From positions 1,020,001-1,084,000 of the forward strand of contig NZ_JAUSUL010000001.1 in the NCBI RefSeq assembly GCF_030814015.1: 64,000 bases of DNA. The letters run 5' to 3'. Every line of letters begins with the position of its first letter. The first letter of the stretch is position 1. Shown here in pieces: positions 41,224 to 51,855 of the stretch. Under the pieces are notes generated by a model. The model did no database searches. It was not told the origin of the DNA and was given only the letters and a program-made list of their open reading frames with translations. The stretch comes from Amorphus orientalis. Its GTDB lineage: Bacteria > Pseudomonadota > Alphaproteobacteria > Rhizobiales > Amorphaceae. Made by a program: the position numbers and the translations under genes.

Positions 41224-41298
41224 GATTCGAACCCACGAGACGGTTGCCCGCCTACACGCGTTCCAGGCGTGCGCCTTCGACCACTCGGCCACCCATCC
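41209..41298 (-). tRNA. tRNA-Ser (anticodon GGA)
   Basis: 90-base class II tRNA on the minus strand. The acceptor stem GGATGGG pairs fully with CCCATCC, followed by discriminator G and an encoded CCA. The anticodon arm reads CACGC-CTGGAAC-GCGTG, giving anticodon GGA (codons UCC/UCU). A long variable arm (GTAGGCGGGCAACCGTCTC) and GTTCGAATC T-loop follow. Its 3' end is duplicated 1.9 kb downstream. Confidence 0.95.
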
Positions 41299-41654
41299 TT
41301 GTTCCCCTGCCGATGGCGGCGTCCGCATCCGGTTCCAAAGGGGAACGGACGGGGCGGGGCCTGGGTCTGCAAGGCCCGCATCGGTGAAGCGCCAGCGGCG
41401 GTCCAGCGTTCACGTTCGATCACGAAGCAGGAAGGGGCCGAGGCACCGTCCCGCAGCTGACCGCAAGGGAAGTGCAGCATCTACCCGATAGCCCTTGTCC
41501 GGTTCAAGAGGAAACGGCGCGCGCGTGCAATTCTGGCGAAAGCCGGAAAGCGGACAGCCCCGGCGGAAACCGGCACTGGCGACACCAGCGGCTCTGGACG
41601 GCGGCACGGCGATCGGCGACAACGCGAGGCCAGTTCCCGGATTTCGGAGTTTGC
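41299..41654. other. Intergenic region upstream of tRNA-Ser
   Basis: 356 bases. It should contain the tRNA promoter (reading left) and the promoter for the membrane protein gene at 41655. I see no gene, repeat or recognisable motif. Confidence 0.6.
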
Positions 41655-41978
41655 ATGCGTACCCTTCGTTGGCTCCTCAGCCTGCCGCTGCGGGTGGTGG
41701 GCGTCGCGCTCTTCCTGCTCGGGCTCGCCGCGGCCGCCTACGATGTTTTCCACAGCGTCCGGATCGACCGGCTCGATTCCGCGTCCCTGGGCGAACTCTG
41801 GTACGCGGTGCATCCAGGCAGTCTGAACGTCTCCCAGGCGGTCGTGCAGCGCTATATCAGCCCGACGCTGTGGGATCCCTATATCCAGGGGCTGTTGATC
41901 GCGCCCGGCTGGCTTGTTCTGTGCGGCTTCGGGATCGTGTTCCTCGTGGTTGCACGTTTCATCTGGCGCCCCACCTAA
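41655..41978 (+). CDS. Hypothetical small inner-membrane protein
   Basis: 107 residues with two membrane segments: [22 protein letters not shown] near the N-terminus and [24 protein letters not shown] at the C-terminus, joined by a periplasmic-size loop with a conserved-looking [27 protein letters not shown] know similar proteins only as uncharacterised alphaproteobacterial membrane proteins. ATG 41655 is chosen because the upstream frame is Arg/Pro/Ser-rich noise. Confidence 0.75.
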   Translation: MRTLRWLLSLPLRVVGVALFLLGLAAAAYDVFHSVRIDRLDSASLGELWYAVHPGSLNVSQAVVQRYISPTLWDPYIQGLLIAPGWLVLCGFGIVFLVVARFIWRPT

Positions 41979-42049
41979 ATCAGGAACAACAGTGGACTGG
42001 GTGTGCGGGGCCGGGCAGTCACAGCCCCGGAAGAGAAAAGGCGTTTGCG

Positions 42050-42721
42050 ATGTCGCTTCTGAAGATGCTGTCGAAAAAGCTGAGCCTGCCGACCGCCGAA
42101 GAGGCGCTGAGCGGCCGCGAAAATGCGATCCCGACCGCCGAGACCCACGCCGTTTCCGGGCAGCCTCTGAAGGGCCCCTATCCCGACGGCACCGAACGGG
42201 TCGTGTTCGCCATGGGCTGTTTCTGGGGGGCGGAGCGGCTGTTCTGGCAGACCGAGGGCGTCGTCGTGACCGCCGTCGGCTATATCGGCGGTCCGACGCC
42301 GAACCCGACCTATAATGAGGTCTGCGGCGGCATGACCGGTCACACCGAAGGCGTGCTGGTGATCTACGATCCGGCCGTGGTGTCGTTCGAGACGCTTCTG
42401 AAGGTGTTCTGGGAAGGCCACGATCCGACCCAGGGCATGCGCCAGGGCAACGACGTCGGCACCCAGTACCGTTCGGCCATCTTCACCACCACCGAAGCGC
42501 AGCACGCGGCTGCAGACGCGTCGCGTGAAGCCTATCAGGAGGCGCTTGCCGCGCGCGGGCTCGGTCGGATCACCACAGAGATTAACGCTGAGATGCCTTT
42601 TTACTTCGCCGAGGACTATCATCAGCAATATCTCCACAAGGTCCCGCATGGCTATTGCGGTCTCGGCGGCACCGGCGTGAGCTGCCCGATCGGCACCGGG
42701 GTTGCCGCGTCGCCGTCCTGA
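42050..42721 (+). CDS. msrA: Peptide methionine (S)-S-oxide reductase
   Basis: 223-residue MsrA that repairs S-form methionine sulphoxide. Nucleophile Cys57 in [39 protein letters not shown] and YRSAIF follow; C-terminal [13 protein letters not shown] supplies the resolving cysteines. ATG 42050 fits a family form with a ~45-residue N-terminal extension ([21 protein letters not shown]), common in rhizobia. Cytoplasmic; no signal peptide. Confidence 0.95.
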   Translation: MSLLKMLSKKLSLPTAEEALSGRENAIPTAETHAVSGQPLKGPYPDGTERVVFAMGCFWGAERLFWQTEGVVVTAVGYIGGPTPNPTYNEVCGGMTGHTEGVLVIYDPAVVSFETLLKVFWEGHDPTQGMRQGNDVGTQYRSAIFTTTEAQHAAADASREAYQEALAARGLGRITTEINAEMPFYFAEDYHQQYLHKVPHGYCGLGGTGVSCPIGTGVAASPS

Positions 42722-42767
42722 TCCGCGTGCTCCGGTCCGGGACCCGACCGGAGACGGAGTCCGACCG

Positions 42768-43634
42768 TTGTCGAAGAAGACAGCCAGACCACGAAGTGCG
42801 CCGGATGCGAAAGCGCACCTCGTCACGCAGATTTCCAAGGCCAGGGCGGCCGTTGAGGACGACGATCTCTCCCGGGAGGAGCGCGTTCACGCCGCCCGAC
42901 GGCGCCTGAAACGTGCCCGATCGATGCTGCGCATCCTGAGGCCGGGTCTGTTTGCGGCGGACTATGAGCGGCATCGGGACGCGTTGCGGAACGCGGCTTC
43001 GGATCTGTCCGGGACCCGAGACCTGGACGTGATCGCCGGATTGGCGGCACACCTTAAAACCCACGCGCCGGAGAAGGTTCACGCCGCGCTCGACGAACTG
43101 TCGGCGCGGCTTGCTCGGAAAGCCGAACGGGCGCACACCCTCGATACGCCGATCGCCGAGGTCGCCCGCCGTCTTGCGCTCGCGGAAGCCGATGCCCGCG
43201 CCATTGAGACGCCAGCGGACTCCGGGCGCTTGTTCGAAGAGGAATTCTTCCGCGCCTACAGGTCATCCCGCAAGGCAATGGACAGGGCCCGGCTCGGGGC
43301 GGGCGAGCATCCGTTTCACGAATGGCGCAAGCGCGTGAAGCACCACTGGCATCTGGCCCGGCTGATCAAGGGCGCATGTGCGACCGCGTCAAAGAAAACG
43401 GTCCGGCAACTGGACGAGCTGGGCGAGATCCTGGGACTGGAAAACGATCACGCGGTGCTTTCGGCAACTCTTCTCGACGACCCGCTCCTCGCCGGCGATG
43501 GACCGTCAGCCGACCGGGTCCATGATGTGATCGACGCACGTCGCAGTGCTCTGCAGAGGAAGGCGCTGAAGCGCGGCGAGAAGCTTTACGGCGAGCCGGT
43601 CCGGATCGTCCGGGCAAGGATCGATCCGGATTAG
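42768..43634 (+). CDS. CHAD-domain protein
   Basis: 288-residue protein made almost wholly of a CHAD (conserved histidine alpha-helical) domain: [25 protein letters not shown] near the start and [22 protein letters not shown] in the middle carry the histidine/arginine/lysine faces that bind polyphosphate. No triphosphatase (CYTH) domain is attached. TTG 42768 is preferred; a TTG at 42702 would overlap msrA and add Pro/Arg-rich residues. Basic protein, cytoplasmic. Probably linked to polyphosphate granules (family knowledge). Confidence 0.8.
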   Translation: MSKKTARPRSAPDAKAHLVTQISKARAAVEDDDLSREERVHAARRRLKRARSMLRILRPGLFAADYERHRDALRNAASDLSGTRDLDVIAGLAAHLKTHAPEKVHAALDELSARLARKAERAHTLDTPIAEVARRLALAEADARAIETPADSGRLFEEEFFRAYRSSRKAMDRARLGAGEHPFHEWRKRVKHHWHLARLIKGACATASKKTVRQLDELGEILGLENDHAVLSATLLDDPLLAGDGPSADRVHDVIDARRSALQRKALKRGEKLYGEPVRIVRARIDPD

Positions 43635-43643
43635 GTGGCAGCT

Positions 43644-43665
43644 CCGCAGGAGAGACGACCTGCGG
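43644..43665. terminator. Hairpin between convergent CHAD and mepA genes
   Basis: CCGCAGG, eight bases, CCTGCGG, placed in the 34-base gap between two convergent stop codons. No T-run on either side, so its strength as a terminator is uncertain. Confidence 0.4.
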
Positions 43666-43668
43666 GCG

Positions 43669-44718
43669 TCAATCAGCCAAAAGCACGCTCCGGCAGGCGC
43701 TCGGCAGGTCGCCCAGCATGGTCTCGCGCCGCTTGGCCGGCTGGCCCGGCTTCGGCTTGTAGGGCTCGTCGGAGAGCCACCAGGAAAGTGCCTGGCCACA
43801 GCCGGCACCGGCGGGCGGCGGGTCCTGGTTCCGGCACGCCGTCTGACCCTCCGGGCACTTCATGCGGACATGGAAGTGATAGTGGTGTCCGTACCAGGGG
43901 CGCACATGCCGGAGCCAGTCGGCGTTTGCGTCGGGATCGCCTGAGAACTCGCACAGCGCCTTCTTGATGGCCGGATGCACGAAGATCCGCTCCACCCGGG
44001 GATCCGATGCGGCTTGCCGGATCAGGCGCGCGTGGGCGTCGGTCCAGATCGCGGGATCGACCGTCATGCCAGCGTCCTTGAGCATCGAGATGGCGCTCAT
44101 CTGCTCGCGTTCCTCCCGGCTCAGGCGGCGATCCGGCATCGGAGTGAGCCAGATATCGGCGTCGAGCCCGATCTGATGGCTGGCGTGTCCCGTCAGCATC
44201 GGGCCGCCGCGGGGCTGGGCGAGGTCGCCGACCAGGAGCCCGTTCCAGCCGAGGTCCGGGGCCGAGGCCGCCAGATCCTCCAGAAAGGTGATCAGGTCCG
44301 GATGACCCCAGTTGCGGTTGCGCGACAGTCGCATGACCTGCCAGGTCTCACCGTCGATCGGCAGGGCCGCAGCGCCCGCCAGGCAGCCGCGCGCATAGGA
44401 GCCAATCGAGCGCGCTTCGAGCGGCGCCGGCTCCATGCGGCCGCCGAACAGGAAGCGGGCGGGTTTGGCGAGGTCGGGCGCGGGGGGCGAATAGCCTTCC
44501 GGGACCGACGGGCGCGGAGCGGGCAGCGGGACAACCAGCGCGGCCAGTTCCACGATGTCGCCCGTCGGCGGTGCCGCCGGATCCGGCTTCGCTTCTGGAT
44601 GCGGCATCGTCAGGAGATCCTGAGCCGCGGACGGAGTGACGGCTATCAGGCTCAGCAAGACGAGCGAAACGGCGCCTCGAAACAGGTGCGAAAGGCGGGC
44701 GGCGGCAAACCGGCGCAT
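43669..44718 (-). CDS. mepA: Penicillin-insensitive murein endopeptidase
   Basis: 349-residue periplasmic LAS metallopeptidase that cuts D-Ala-mDAP cross-links in peptidoglycan. Signal peptide ends AVTPSAAQD; mature part has MRLSRNRNWGHPDLI, the metal motif GHASHQIGLDADIW and HHYHFHVRMKCPEG. ATG 44718 lies nine bases after AGGAGG and is preferred over ATG 44742. C-terminal Cys-rich tail (CPEGQTACRNQDPPPAGAGCG) fits the disulphides of MepA. Confidence 0.93.
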   Translation of the reverse strand: MRRFAAARLSHLFRGAVSLVLLSLIAVTPSAAQDLLTMPHPEAKPDPAAPPTGDIVELAALVVPLPAPRPSVPEGYSPPAPDLAKPARFLFGGRMEPAPLEARSIGSYARGCLAGAAALPIDGETWQVMRLSRNRNWGHPDLITFLEDLAASAPDLGWNGLLVGDLAQPRGGPMLTGHASHQIGLDADIWLTPMPDRRLSREEREQMSAISMLKDAGMTVDPAIWTDAHARLIRQAASDPRVERIFVHPAIKKALCEFSGDPDANADWLRHVRPWYGHHYHFHVRMKCPEGQTACRNQDPPPAGAGCGQALSWWLSDEPYKPKPGQPAKRRETMLGDLPSACRSVLLAD

Positions 44719-45130
44719 GAACGCGGGCCTCCTGATCAGCATCGGTTTCGCCGACTATGACCGACTCTCCTGCGCTCGGTCGAGGGGGCGTCGTGTATCT
44801 GGCTCCGACGTCGTGCCGGCGCTGTCTGCCGAACGACCCGGACGGGAGCAGGCATGATCGCAATCTGCTGACGGCAGCTTTGCGAGAAGATGATGTTATA
44901 TAGTTACGGCTTGTAGTTTGTCTCGCTTCTATTTTTGCGTGTCAGATTTCGCGCCGATTTCGATTTGATCGAACGAAATAAATTTCCGTGAGAACTTGAG
45001 CGCATTCCCCGGGTTCGATAGAGCATGCTCAAGGTTTTGACTCTGGAGCCATTTGGTGTCGCGCGGACGTTTCCGTTCGGCCGGGAAAGGCCCTGGAAGC
45101 CGGCATCGACAAGAGGAAGCGGAATTACAC
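44719..45130. other. Divergent mepA / cation exporter intergenic region
   Basis: 412 bases. The segment 44885-45000 is AT-rich and probably holds the promoters. A short palindrome GAGCATGCTC lies at 45022-45031. I see no metal-regulator site that I can name and no gene. Confidence 0.55.
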
Positions 45131-46081
45131 ATGGCACACAGTCACGGGGGCGGACACGAGCACGGCCATTCCCACGGCCATGCCTCCGACAACGAGCGGG
45201 CCACCGCCATCGCCGCCTTTCTGACGGGCGGCTTCATGATCGCGGAAGCGGCGGGCGGCATCATTGCCAACTCGCTGACGCTTTTGGCCGACGCCGCGCA
45301 CATGCTGACCGACTGCGTGGCGCTCGGACTGGCCTGGTGGGCATTCCGGCAGTCCCGCAAGCCCGCGACGCCGGAGCTGACCTTCGGACGCCATCGGATG
45401 CCGGTCCTGATCGCGTTTGCGAACGGGATCGTGCTCCTGCTCCTGACCGCCTGGATCGTCGTGGAGGCGATCGACCGGCTGTTCGATCCTCAGCCGGTGA
45501 GCTCGATCCCCCTGCTCGTGGTCGCCTGGCTCGGTCTTCTCGTGAACATCGCCGCCTTCCTGGTTCTGTCGGGCGGAAACAAGGGCAGCCTGAACATTCG
45601 CGCAGCCGTCCTGCACGTGATCTCGGACCTTCTGGGCTCGGTCGCCGCGATCATCGCGGGCGGGGTGATCCTGTTCACCGGATTCATGGCGATCGACCCG
45701 ATCCTGTCGATGGTGGTCAGTGCGCTCATTCTGCGCACAACGATCCGGCTGTTGCGGGAATCCAGCCATATCCTGCTTGAAGGAGCGCCGAGCGGTATCG
45801 AGCCGGAAGCCATCGCGGAGGATCTGACCGCCATGGTGCCGGGCGTCGAGAAGGTCCACCACGTCCACATCTGGTCGCTGTCAGAGGAGCGTTCTCTGGT
45901 GACGCTGCATGCCGTGGTGGATCAGGAGACGGATATAGCGATGGCCACGGCGGGCATCCGGGCGCGACTTGCCGACCGGTTCGGGGTTGGCCACGCAACG
46001 GTTGAACTGGAGACGCCGGGTCGGGAAACGGTGGCCGAAGTGGAACCCTGTCCGACCGAGCCGGATCGGCACGGCCACTGA
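45131..46081 (+). CDS. Cation diffusion facilitator (ZitB/CzcD-type zinc exporter)
   Basis: 316-residue inner-membrane antiporter that expels Zn and related divalent metals. Starts with a His-rich stretch, HSHGGGHEHGHSHGH, then six membrane segments with the transport site LLADAAHMLTDCVAL in helix 2 and LHVISDLLGSVAAI in helix 5; cytoplasmic C-terminal domain EGAPSGIEPEAIAEDL to HVHIWSLSEE. The start at 45131 gives the normal MAHSHG opening. Confidence 0.93.
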   Translation: MAHSHGGGHEHGHSHGHASDNERATAIAAFLTGGFMIAEAAGGIIANSLTLLADAAHMLTDCVALGLAWWAFRQSRKPATPELTFGRHRMPVLIAFANGIVLLLLTAWIVVEAIDRLFDPQPVSSIPLLVVAWLGLLVNIAAFLVLSGGNKGSLNIRAAVLHVISDLLGSVAAIIAGGVILFTGFMAIDPILSMVVSALILRTTIRLLRESSHILLEGAPSGIEPEAIAEDLTAMVPGVEKVHHVHIWSLSEERSLVTLHAVVDQETDIAMATAGIRARLADRFGVGHATVELETPGRETVAEVEPCPTEPDRHGH

Positions 46082-46120
46082 TCCCGATCCAGTCAGCCAG
46101 TCTCCGAAGCCGTCAGCGGC

Positions 46121-47242
46121 TCAGCTCATGGTGCTCATGCTGCGCCGGAACTGAGACAGCGAAATCATGAACAGGATCGCGCCGATTGCGATCAGCGCGG
46201 CGAACTGCGGCCAGACGACGTCGATCCCGGCGCCGCGGAAGAGGACGGCCTGAGCCAGCACCACGAAATGGGTGTTCGGTGCGGCGAGCATGATCGTCTG
46301 GACCACCTCCGGCATGCTTTCGCGCGGGGTCATGCCGCCCGACAGCATCTGCATGGGCAGCAGGACCAGGATCACGAGCATGCCGAACTGGGGCATGGAG
46401 CGGGCGATGGTGCCGATCAGGATGCCGAGCGACGTGGCAGCGAAGATCTCCAGCGCTGCGCCGGCAAGGAACAGCGGGATCGAGCCCTGGATCTGGACGT
46501 TCAGCAGCCCCTGAACCACGAAAAGCAGTGAGCCCGTCGTTGCCAGGAAGACGATGAGGCTCATCGCCCAGACCTTCGCGGCCATGATTTCCAGCGGTGT
46601 CACCGGCATCACCAGAAGATGCTCGATCGTGCCGTGCTCCCGCTCGCGGATAAGTGCCGCACCGGTCAGGATGATGGCCAGCAGCGTGACGTTGTTGATC
46701 AGCTCGGTGACCGAGCCGAACCATTCCTTCGCCAGCTCGGGATTGAACCGTGACCTGAGCACGAGGTCCACCGGCAATTCGGCCTCGGCGCGATAGCGCT
46801 GGGTGAAGGTGCGGATCTCGTCGCTGACGATTTCGGTGACGTAGGCGCTTCCGGTGAAGGCCTGGGTCATGCGGGTGGCGTCGACGTTGAGCTGAATGGC
46901 CGGCTGGCGCCCGGCCAGCACGTCGCGCTGGAAATCAGGCGGGATGTTGAGGGCGAAGGTATCCAGACCTTCGTCCATGCGTGCGTCCATCTCGTCATGG
47001 GTGATCAGTTTCGGCGGCAGAAAGTAGGGCGGATAGAGCGCGTCCACGATGCGGGTGGAAAGCGGCGACCGGTCTTCGTCGACGATGGCGATCGGGGCGC
47101 GGTTGAGCGTGTCGGGGATCGCGCTCGCCTCCGCATAGATCGCCAGCGTGAACACGTAGAACATCAGGATCATCATCGTGCGGTCGCGCGACAGCGAGCG
47201 GAGTTCCTTGATTCCCAGCTGGAAGATGTTGGCGAGCCGCAC
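46121..47242 (-). CDS. yhhJ: ABC-2 type transporter permease (YhhJ-like)
   Basis: 373-residue ABC-2 membrane protein. One N-terminal helix (IMILMFYVFTLAIYAEASAI), a large extracytoplasmic domain (~40-170), then five hydrophobic segments with REREHGTIEHLLVMPVTPLEIMAAKVWA and LSGGMTPRESMPEVVQTIMLAAPNTHFV, typical of the YhhJ/YbhR class. It follows the RbbA-like gene by three bases and is the second permease of the HlyD-RbbA-YhhJ exporter. Confidence 0.9.
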   Translation of the reverse strand: MRLANIFQLGIKELRSLSRDRTMMILMFYVFTLAIYAEASAIPDTLNRAPIAIVDEDRSPLSTRIVDALYPPYFLPPKLITHDEMDARMDEGLDTFALNIPPDFQRDVLAGRQPAIQLNVDATRMTQAFTGSAYVTEIVSDEIRTFTQRYRAEAELPVDLVLRSRFNPELAKEWFGSVTELINNVTLLAIILTGAALIREREHGTIEHLLVMPVTPLEIMAAKVWAMSLIVFLATTGSLLFVVQGLLNVQIQGSIPLFLAGAALEIFAATSLGILIGTIARSMPQFGMLVILVLLPMQMLSGGMTPRESMPEVVQTIMLAAPNTHFVVLAQAVLFRGAGIDVVWPQFAALIAIGAILFMISLSQFRRSMSTMS

Positions 47243-47245
47243 CGG

Positions 47246-50023
47246 TCAGGACTCCTGCTTTTTCAGGAGACAGGCCGTGAGGACAATCAGAACCGGTCCT
47301 GCCAGGATGAGGGGCAGGAAGGCTTCCGGCAGGTCCGTGAAGCCCAGTGCCTTGGAGAACGTGCCCCGCGAGATCGTCAAAAAATGGGTTGTCGGATAGA
47401 TTTCGCCGATGGCCCGTCCCAGACCTTCGAGACTGGAGACCGGGTCCATCAGGCCGGAGAAGCTGACCGCCGGCAACATGGAGAGGATGGTCGTGCCGAA
47501 GATGGCGGCGATCTGGCTCTTCATGAAGCTGGAGATCAGCAGTCCGAACGCCGTGGCGGCGAACACATAGATCAGAGCGCCTGTTCCGATCGCAAGCAGG
47601 CTCCCTTTGAACGGGATCTGAAAGATTACGATCGCGGCGAGGAACATGATCGCAAAGCTCAGCATGGAGACCGCGACATACGGCAGCTGCTTACCGAGCA
47701 GGAATTCCAGCCGGGTCGTCGGGGTGACGTAGAAGTTGATGATCGAGCCGAGCTCCTTCTCGCGGACCACGCTGAGCGCGGCGAGCATCGCCGGGATCAT
47801 CATCAGCAGGATCGGTATGACCGCGGGAACCATGGCGACGAGGCTCTTAACGTCCGGATTGTAGCGGTACCGGAGCTCGATCGCGGCCGGTGCCTGCAGA
47901 AGATCCCCCCGGCCCATCTCCCTGGCCCGCTGTTGCAGCCAGTCGGCGTGCATGCCGCGGACATAGCCCTGCGCCGTCTCAGCCCGGGTCGGCATGGCGC
48001 CATCGATCCATGCTCCGACGGCGACGTCCCGCCCGCGGGCGAGGTCGGCGGCGAAACGCGGCGGGATCTCGATCGCGACGGTCAGTTCGCCGTCGCGCAT
48101 GCGCCGGTCGAGGTCGGCATAACTCGTGATGGGTGGCTTTCTGACGAAATAGCGCGAGCCGGCCATGTTCTCCGCATAATCGCGGCTGACCGTCGTGTCG
48201 TCCCTGTCCAGGACGGCGAACGTCAGGTCCTCGACGTCGAGATTGATGCCGTAGCCCATCACCAGCATCAGGATGAGGCTGCCGACAAGCGCCAGGGTCA
48301 GGCGGATGGGATCACGGCGGAGTTCCAGCCCCTCCCGGCGCGCGTAGCTCAGCATCCGTCTCGGATCGAAGACGCGCCGCCAGCCCTCAGCAGGGGCGAT
48401 CCCAGTGCGGTCGTTCGGCTCGAGCGGCAGCTCGGTGGCCGCGTCGTCCTCCGCGGCCGATCCGCTTCCTATGGCGGCTTCGAGATGGGCGATGAACGCC
48501 TGTTCCAGACTGTCTGCGTCGCTGTCGCGGACGATTGCGTCCGGTGCGCCGCTGACGAGCACGCGGCCCGCGTGCATCAGGGAAATCCGGTCGCAGCGCT
48601 CCGCCTCGTTCATGAAATGGGTGGAGATGAAAATCGTCACCCGGTCCGTCCGGGACAGGTCGACCAGGTGCTGCCAGAAGGCGTCCCGCGCGACCGGATC
48701 GACGCCGGAGGTCGGCTCGTCGAGGATGAGCATCTCCGGCTTGTGGATCATCGCGACCGCGAGTGACAGCCGTTGGCGGTGACCCAGTGGAAGCTGGTCG
48801 GGCAGCGTGTCGGCGACGTCCGCCAGGCCGAAGCGCTGGCTCATCTCTTCGATCCGGGCGGGGATTTCGTCTGCTGGAACACTGAACAGGCGCGCGTGCA
48901 GATCCAGGTTCTGGCGCACCGTGAGCTCGCTGTAGAGCGAGAAGGATTGGGACATGTAACCGACGCGGCGACGGGTCGCGATGTCCTTCGGATCGACCTC
49001 GTGGCCGAACAGCCGCGCGCGCCCGGCGCTTGGCGGCAGCAGGCCGGTCAGCATCTTCATGGTGGTGGTCTTGCCGCACCCGTTGGAACCCAGGAAGCCG
49101 AAGATCTCTCCGCGCTCGATCGAAAGCTCGACGTCGTCGACCGCGGTGAAACCGCCGAAGCGCTTGGTCAGGCCTTCGGCCTCGATCGCCACGTCGTTGC
49201 TTTCGGTGCGCGGGGGGATCGTCACCTTGCGGTGGTGCGCCTGGACTTCGTCCGGCAACAAGGCGATGAACGCCTCTTCCAGGGTCGGCGCGCCGGTCCG
49301 CGACAGCAGGGTCTCGGCGGTTCCGCTAGCCAGGACCCGGCCGGCGTTCATCGCGATGAGCCAGTCGAACGAGGCTGCCTCTTCCATGTACGCGGTCGCT
49401 ACCATGACGCTCATGGTCGGCCGCTCGGCCCGGATCCGGCCGATCAGGTGCCAGAACTGCCGCCGCGACAGCGGATCGACGCCGGTCGTGGGCTCGTCGA
49501 GGATCAGGAGATCCGGGTCGTGGATCAGCGCGCAGCACAATCCCAGCTTCTGCTTCATGCCCCCGGAGAGCTTGCCGGCCGGCCGGTCCAGGAACGGGAG
49601 CAGGTCGGTCGCGCGGGTCAGGGAGTGGATGCGGCGTTCCCGTTCTTCGCGTCCGTGCCCGAACAATCGCCCGAAGAACTCGAGGTTCTCCTTGACCGAA
49701 AGCGTTGGGTAGAGGTTCTTGCCGAGCCCCTGCGGCATGTAGGCGATCCGGGAGATCACCGCGGCATGCTGGGACACGCGCCCCATGTCGGCGCCGAGTG
49801 CATGGACGCTGCCCTGCTGGATTGCGCGCGCGCCTGCCACCAGGGACAGGAGGCTGGACTTCCCGACACCGTCCGGACCGATGAACCCGACGATGCAGCC
49901 GGCAGGAACGTCCAGCGTGACACCGTCGACGGCCGTCGTCTTGCCGTAGCGAAGCGTCACGCCTTTCAGGGAGGCGACGATCTCTCCGCTCGCGGGTCCA
50001 GCCAGGGTGGCGTCCGCGCTCAT
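47246..50023 (-). CDS. rbbA: RbbA-like ABC exporter: two ATPase domains fused to an ABC-2 permease
   Basis: 925-residue fusion. First ATPase (residues ~15-245): Walker [10 protein letters not shown], signature [11 protein letters not shown], Walker [14 protein letters not shown]. Second ATPase (~275-495): Walker [10 protein letters not shown], signature [11 protein letters not shown], Walker [14 protein letters not shown]. Permease from about 560 with [30 protein letters not shown] and [29 protein letters not shown]. This is the architecture of E. coli RbbA, named for ribosome binding but encoded, as here, between an HlyD-type protein and YhhJ, so an exporter role is at least as likely. ATG overlaps the hlyD stop. 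Confidence 0.92.
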   Translation of the reverse strand: MSADATLAGPASGEIVASLKGVTLRYGKTTAVDGVTLDVPAGCIVGFIGPDGVGKSSLLSLVAGARAIQQGSVHALGADMGRVSQHAAVISRIAYMPQGLGKNLYPTLSVKENLEFFGRLFGHGREERERRIHSLTRATDLLPFLDRPAGKLSGGMKQKLGLCCALIHDPDLLILDEPTTGVDPLSRRQFWHLIGRIRAERPTMSVMVATAYMEEAASFDWLIAMNAGRVLASGTAETLLSRTGAPTLEEAFIALLPDEVQAHHRKVTIPPRTESNDVAIEAEGLTKRFGGFTAVDDVELSIERGEIFGFLGSNGCGKTTTMKMLTGLLPPSAGRARLFGHEVDPKDIATRRRVGYMSQSFSLYSELTVRQNLDLHARLFSVPADEIPARIEEMSQRFGLADVADTLPDQLPLGHRQRLSLAVAMIHKPEMLILDEPTSGVDPVARDAFWQHLVDLSRTDRVTIFISTHFMNEAERCDRISLMHAGRVLVSGAPDAIVRDSDADSLEQAFIAHLEAAIGSGSAAEDDAATELPLEPNDRTGIAPAEGWRRVFDPRRMLSYARREGLELRRDPIRLTLALVGSLILMLVMGYGINLDVEDLTFAVLDRDDTTVSRDYAENMAGSRYFVRKPPITSYADLDRRMRDGELTVAIEIPPRFAADLARGRDVAVGAWIDGAMPTRAETAQGYVRGMHADWLQQRAREMGRGDLLQAPAAIELRYRYNPDVKSLVAMVPAVIPILLMMIPAMLAALSVVREKELGSIINFYVTPTTRLEFLLGKQLPYVAVSMLSFAIMFLAAIVIFQIPFKGSLLAIGTGALIYVFAATAFGLLISSFMKSQIAAIFGTTILSMLPAVSFSGLMDPVSSLEGLGRAIGEIYPTTHFLTISRGTFSKALGFTDLPEAFLPLILAGPVLIVLTACLLKKQES

Positions 50024-51093
50024 TCCGGCAGCTTCACCTGAAGCGCTTCCGGCCACGGCTGTCCGGGGTCGGTCCGAACGTAGGCGACGCCGGGCACCCC
50101 CGTCTTCACCAGCGAGACGTATTTCTCCAGAAGCTCCGGGGCGATCTGGGCCTTGACGCGGAAGACCAGCTTAAGGCGCTCCTCGTCCGTCTCCACGGTA
50201 CGCGGCGTGAACTGCGCGACATCGGCGACATAGGAGATTGTGGCCGGAACGACGTACTCGGGCGCGGCATCGAAGATCAGGTGGGCTTCGGAGCCCAGGG
50301 GCAGCACGCTTGCAGCCGAGGTCGGCAGGAAGAAGTTCATGTAGACGTCGGTAAGGTCGACCATGTTGAGGACCGGCGCGCCAGCGGCGATCACCTCGCC
50401 CGGCTGCGCCACGCGGTATTGAACGCGACCTGCCCGAGGTGCGCGCAGCGTGGAGTCGGAAATGTCCGCCTCGATCCTCTCGATCCGGGCCTTGGTCGCT
50501 TCCACAGCAGCTTGGGCCGAAACAACCTGGGAGCGGGCTTGGGAAATGGCCGCGTCCGCGGCGGCTACCTGCGCCTGGGCCGCGCTCAACGCCGCCCGCG
50601 CTCCGTCGAAAGTGGCCTGGTCGTCGTCCAGGGCCTGCTGGGAGGTCGTGCCGCGCTCGGTCAGCCGGCTCGTGCGCGACAGCCGCTTCTGCGCGGCGTT
50701 CTGTTCCGACTGACGCTGGGCGACGAGGGCTTCGGCCGCCGTCTTCTCCGACCGTCGCTGGGTGACAAGCTGGTTGGCGGTCTCGATCGCGATCTCCGCC
50801 CGTTTGAGTTCTGCGGCGGCCTCGCGCCGCTGGGCTTCCAGGGTGGACGTATCCATCTTCGCGAGGATCTCGTCCTTCTCGACGGTGTCGCCCTCGTCGA
50901 CCGAGATCGTCTCGATCCGGCCAGCGATCTTGGAGGCGATGTCGATGGAGACGGCCTCGATCCGGCCATTGCTGGAGGCAAACCCCGGCGGAAGCTCGTC
51001 GCCCTCCAGCGTCTGCCAGAGATAGTAGCCGGCTCCGACAACAGCTGCGACGACCACCGCTCGGAGCAACCAGTTTCGGGTGGCGTGCTGCAT
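50020..51093 (-). CDS. HlyD-family periplasmic adaptor (YhiI-like)
   Basis: 357-residue membrane-fusion protein: N-terminal membrane anchor [18 protein letters not shown], lipoyl half-motif [24 protein letters not shown], a long helical hairpin rich in Ala/Gln/Glu (~100-200), second lipoyl half [26 protein letters not shown] and a beta-barrel part. ATG 51093 gives the anchor directly. First gene of the exporter operon; a large inverted repeat lies 155 bases upstream. It would connect the inner-membrane ABC parts to an outer-membrane channel. Confidence 0.92.
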   Translation of the reverse strand: MQHATRNWLLRAVVVAAVVGAGYYLWQTLEGDELPPGFASSNGRIEAVSIDIASKIAGRIETISVDEGDTVEKDEILAKMDTSTLEAQRREAAAELKRAEIAIETANQLVTQRRSEKTAAEALVAQRQSEQNAAQKRLSRTSRLTERGTTSQQALDDDQATFDGARAALSAAQAQVAAADAAISQARSQVVSAQAAVEATKARIERIEADISDSTLRAPRAGRVQYRVAQPGEVIAAGAPVLNMVDLTDVYMNFFLPTSAASVLPLGSEAHLIFDAAPEYVVPATISYVADVAQFTPRTVETDEERLKLVFRVKAQIAPELLEKYVSLVKTGVPGVAYVRTDPGQPWPEALQVKLPE

Positions 51094-51508
51094 GAAAATC
51101 CCTGTCTCCTGGTTGGACGGCGCGGTTTCCCGTCGCGCGCCTTTGCAGGCATCGGTATCACGGGCGGGTGCAGCGCACATTGCGTCGGGTCAAAGCAGGA
51201 AGGGTGCGCTTCCGACGCGGTTTTGCGATCGAGGGTCCGCGGGCTTCGTGCGCCGCATTTGTCTGAAATGCGGCGCATCAGCGATAAAACTCCAAAAAGA
51301 AATCAAATTTGGAGCAGATTTGCTCTCTACCGGGAGCGCCTCGGCCCTCACCGTTTCCTTTGGCTACCAGACTGTTTGATGGGGAAGTGTTGAGGGATTT
51401 CCATCCCGAGCCGTTTGGATTTGGTCGGTACTGCGCGGCCGAACGACAGATGGCTCTCGCGCAAAGGGTCTTTCTTTGCTGCGTCCCACACAGATCGGGA
51501 GTTATTCT
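51094..51508. other. Divergent hlyD / secreted-protein intergenic region
   Basis: 415 bases holding promoters for both directions. The main structure is the 12-base-arm inverted repeat at 51249-51277. An AT-richer stretch at 51280-51375 follows. No gene seen. Confidence 0.55.
51249..51277. repeat. Perfect 12-base inverted repeat upstream of the exporter operon
   Basis: TGCGCCGCATTT, GTCTG, AAATGCGGCGCA. Perfect arms of 12 bases with a 5-base loop. No T-run follows on either strand, so it is not a plain terminator. An operator or a leader hairpin for hlyD-rbbA-yhhJ is possible. Confidence 0.65.
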
Positions 51509-51826
51509 ATGAAGGCGCTTCTCACTTCGGTCGCCGTCGTCGCGTTCACGGCTTCGGCTGCGCTGGCTCAGTCCGGCGCACAGCAGACCCAGCAGCGTAC
51601 GACGCCGACCTGCCAGCAGGCGCTTCCGCAGATCGAGAACCTGGTCGACCAGGCGGATCAGGCCGGCCTCAACACCGCGACCGCCGAAACCCATGTCGAC
51701 AGCGCGCGCGAAGCCAGGAGCTCCGGCGAGGAGCGTGCCTGCATCGAAGCGCTGGTCATGGCGCAGAACGACATTCTCAAGCGGGCGGATGCCCAGCGGC
51801 AGCAGCAGGGCGGCACGACCAACTAG
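51509..51826 (+). CDS. Hypothetical small secreted protein
   Basis: 105 residues. Signal peptide MKALLTSVAVVAFTASAALA followed by QSGAQQTQQRTTPTCQQAL. The mature ~84 residues are helical and polar with two cysteines (TCQQALPQIE and ERACIEALV) that could pair in the periplasm, plus a Gln-rich tail. GGGAG lies eight bases before ATG 51509. Family unknown to me; function cannot be guessed. Confidence 0.8.
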   Translation: MKALLTSVAVVAFTASAALAQSGAQQTQQRTTPTCQQALPQIENLVDQADQAGLNTATAETHVDSAREARSSGEERACIEALVMAQNDILKRADAQRQQQGGTTN

Positions 51827-51855
51827 CCGGCACGAAACGACAGCCGATACAGGAG

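Noticed and set aside
42702-42767. Longer N-terminus for the CHAD protein from TTG 42702
   Set aside because: It overlaps msrA and codes for Pro/Arg-rich residues outside the CHAD domain; TTG 42768 is the more plausible start.
46108-46121. AGCCG-TCAG-CGGCT hairpin between the cation exporter and yhhJ
   Set aside because: Only five base pairs and it overlaps the yhhJ stop; not convincing as a terminator.
46997-48766. 589-codon plus-strand frame opposite rbbA
   Set aside because: Arg/Asp/Gln-rich shadow translation; rbbA on the minus strand has all motifs of its family.
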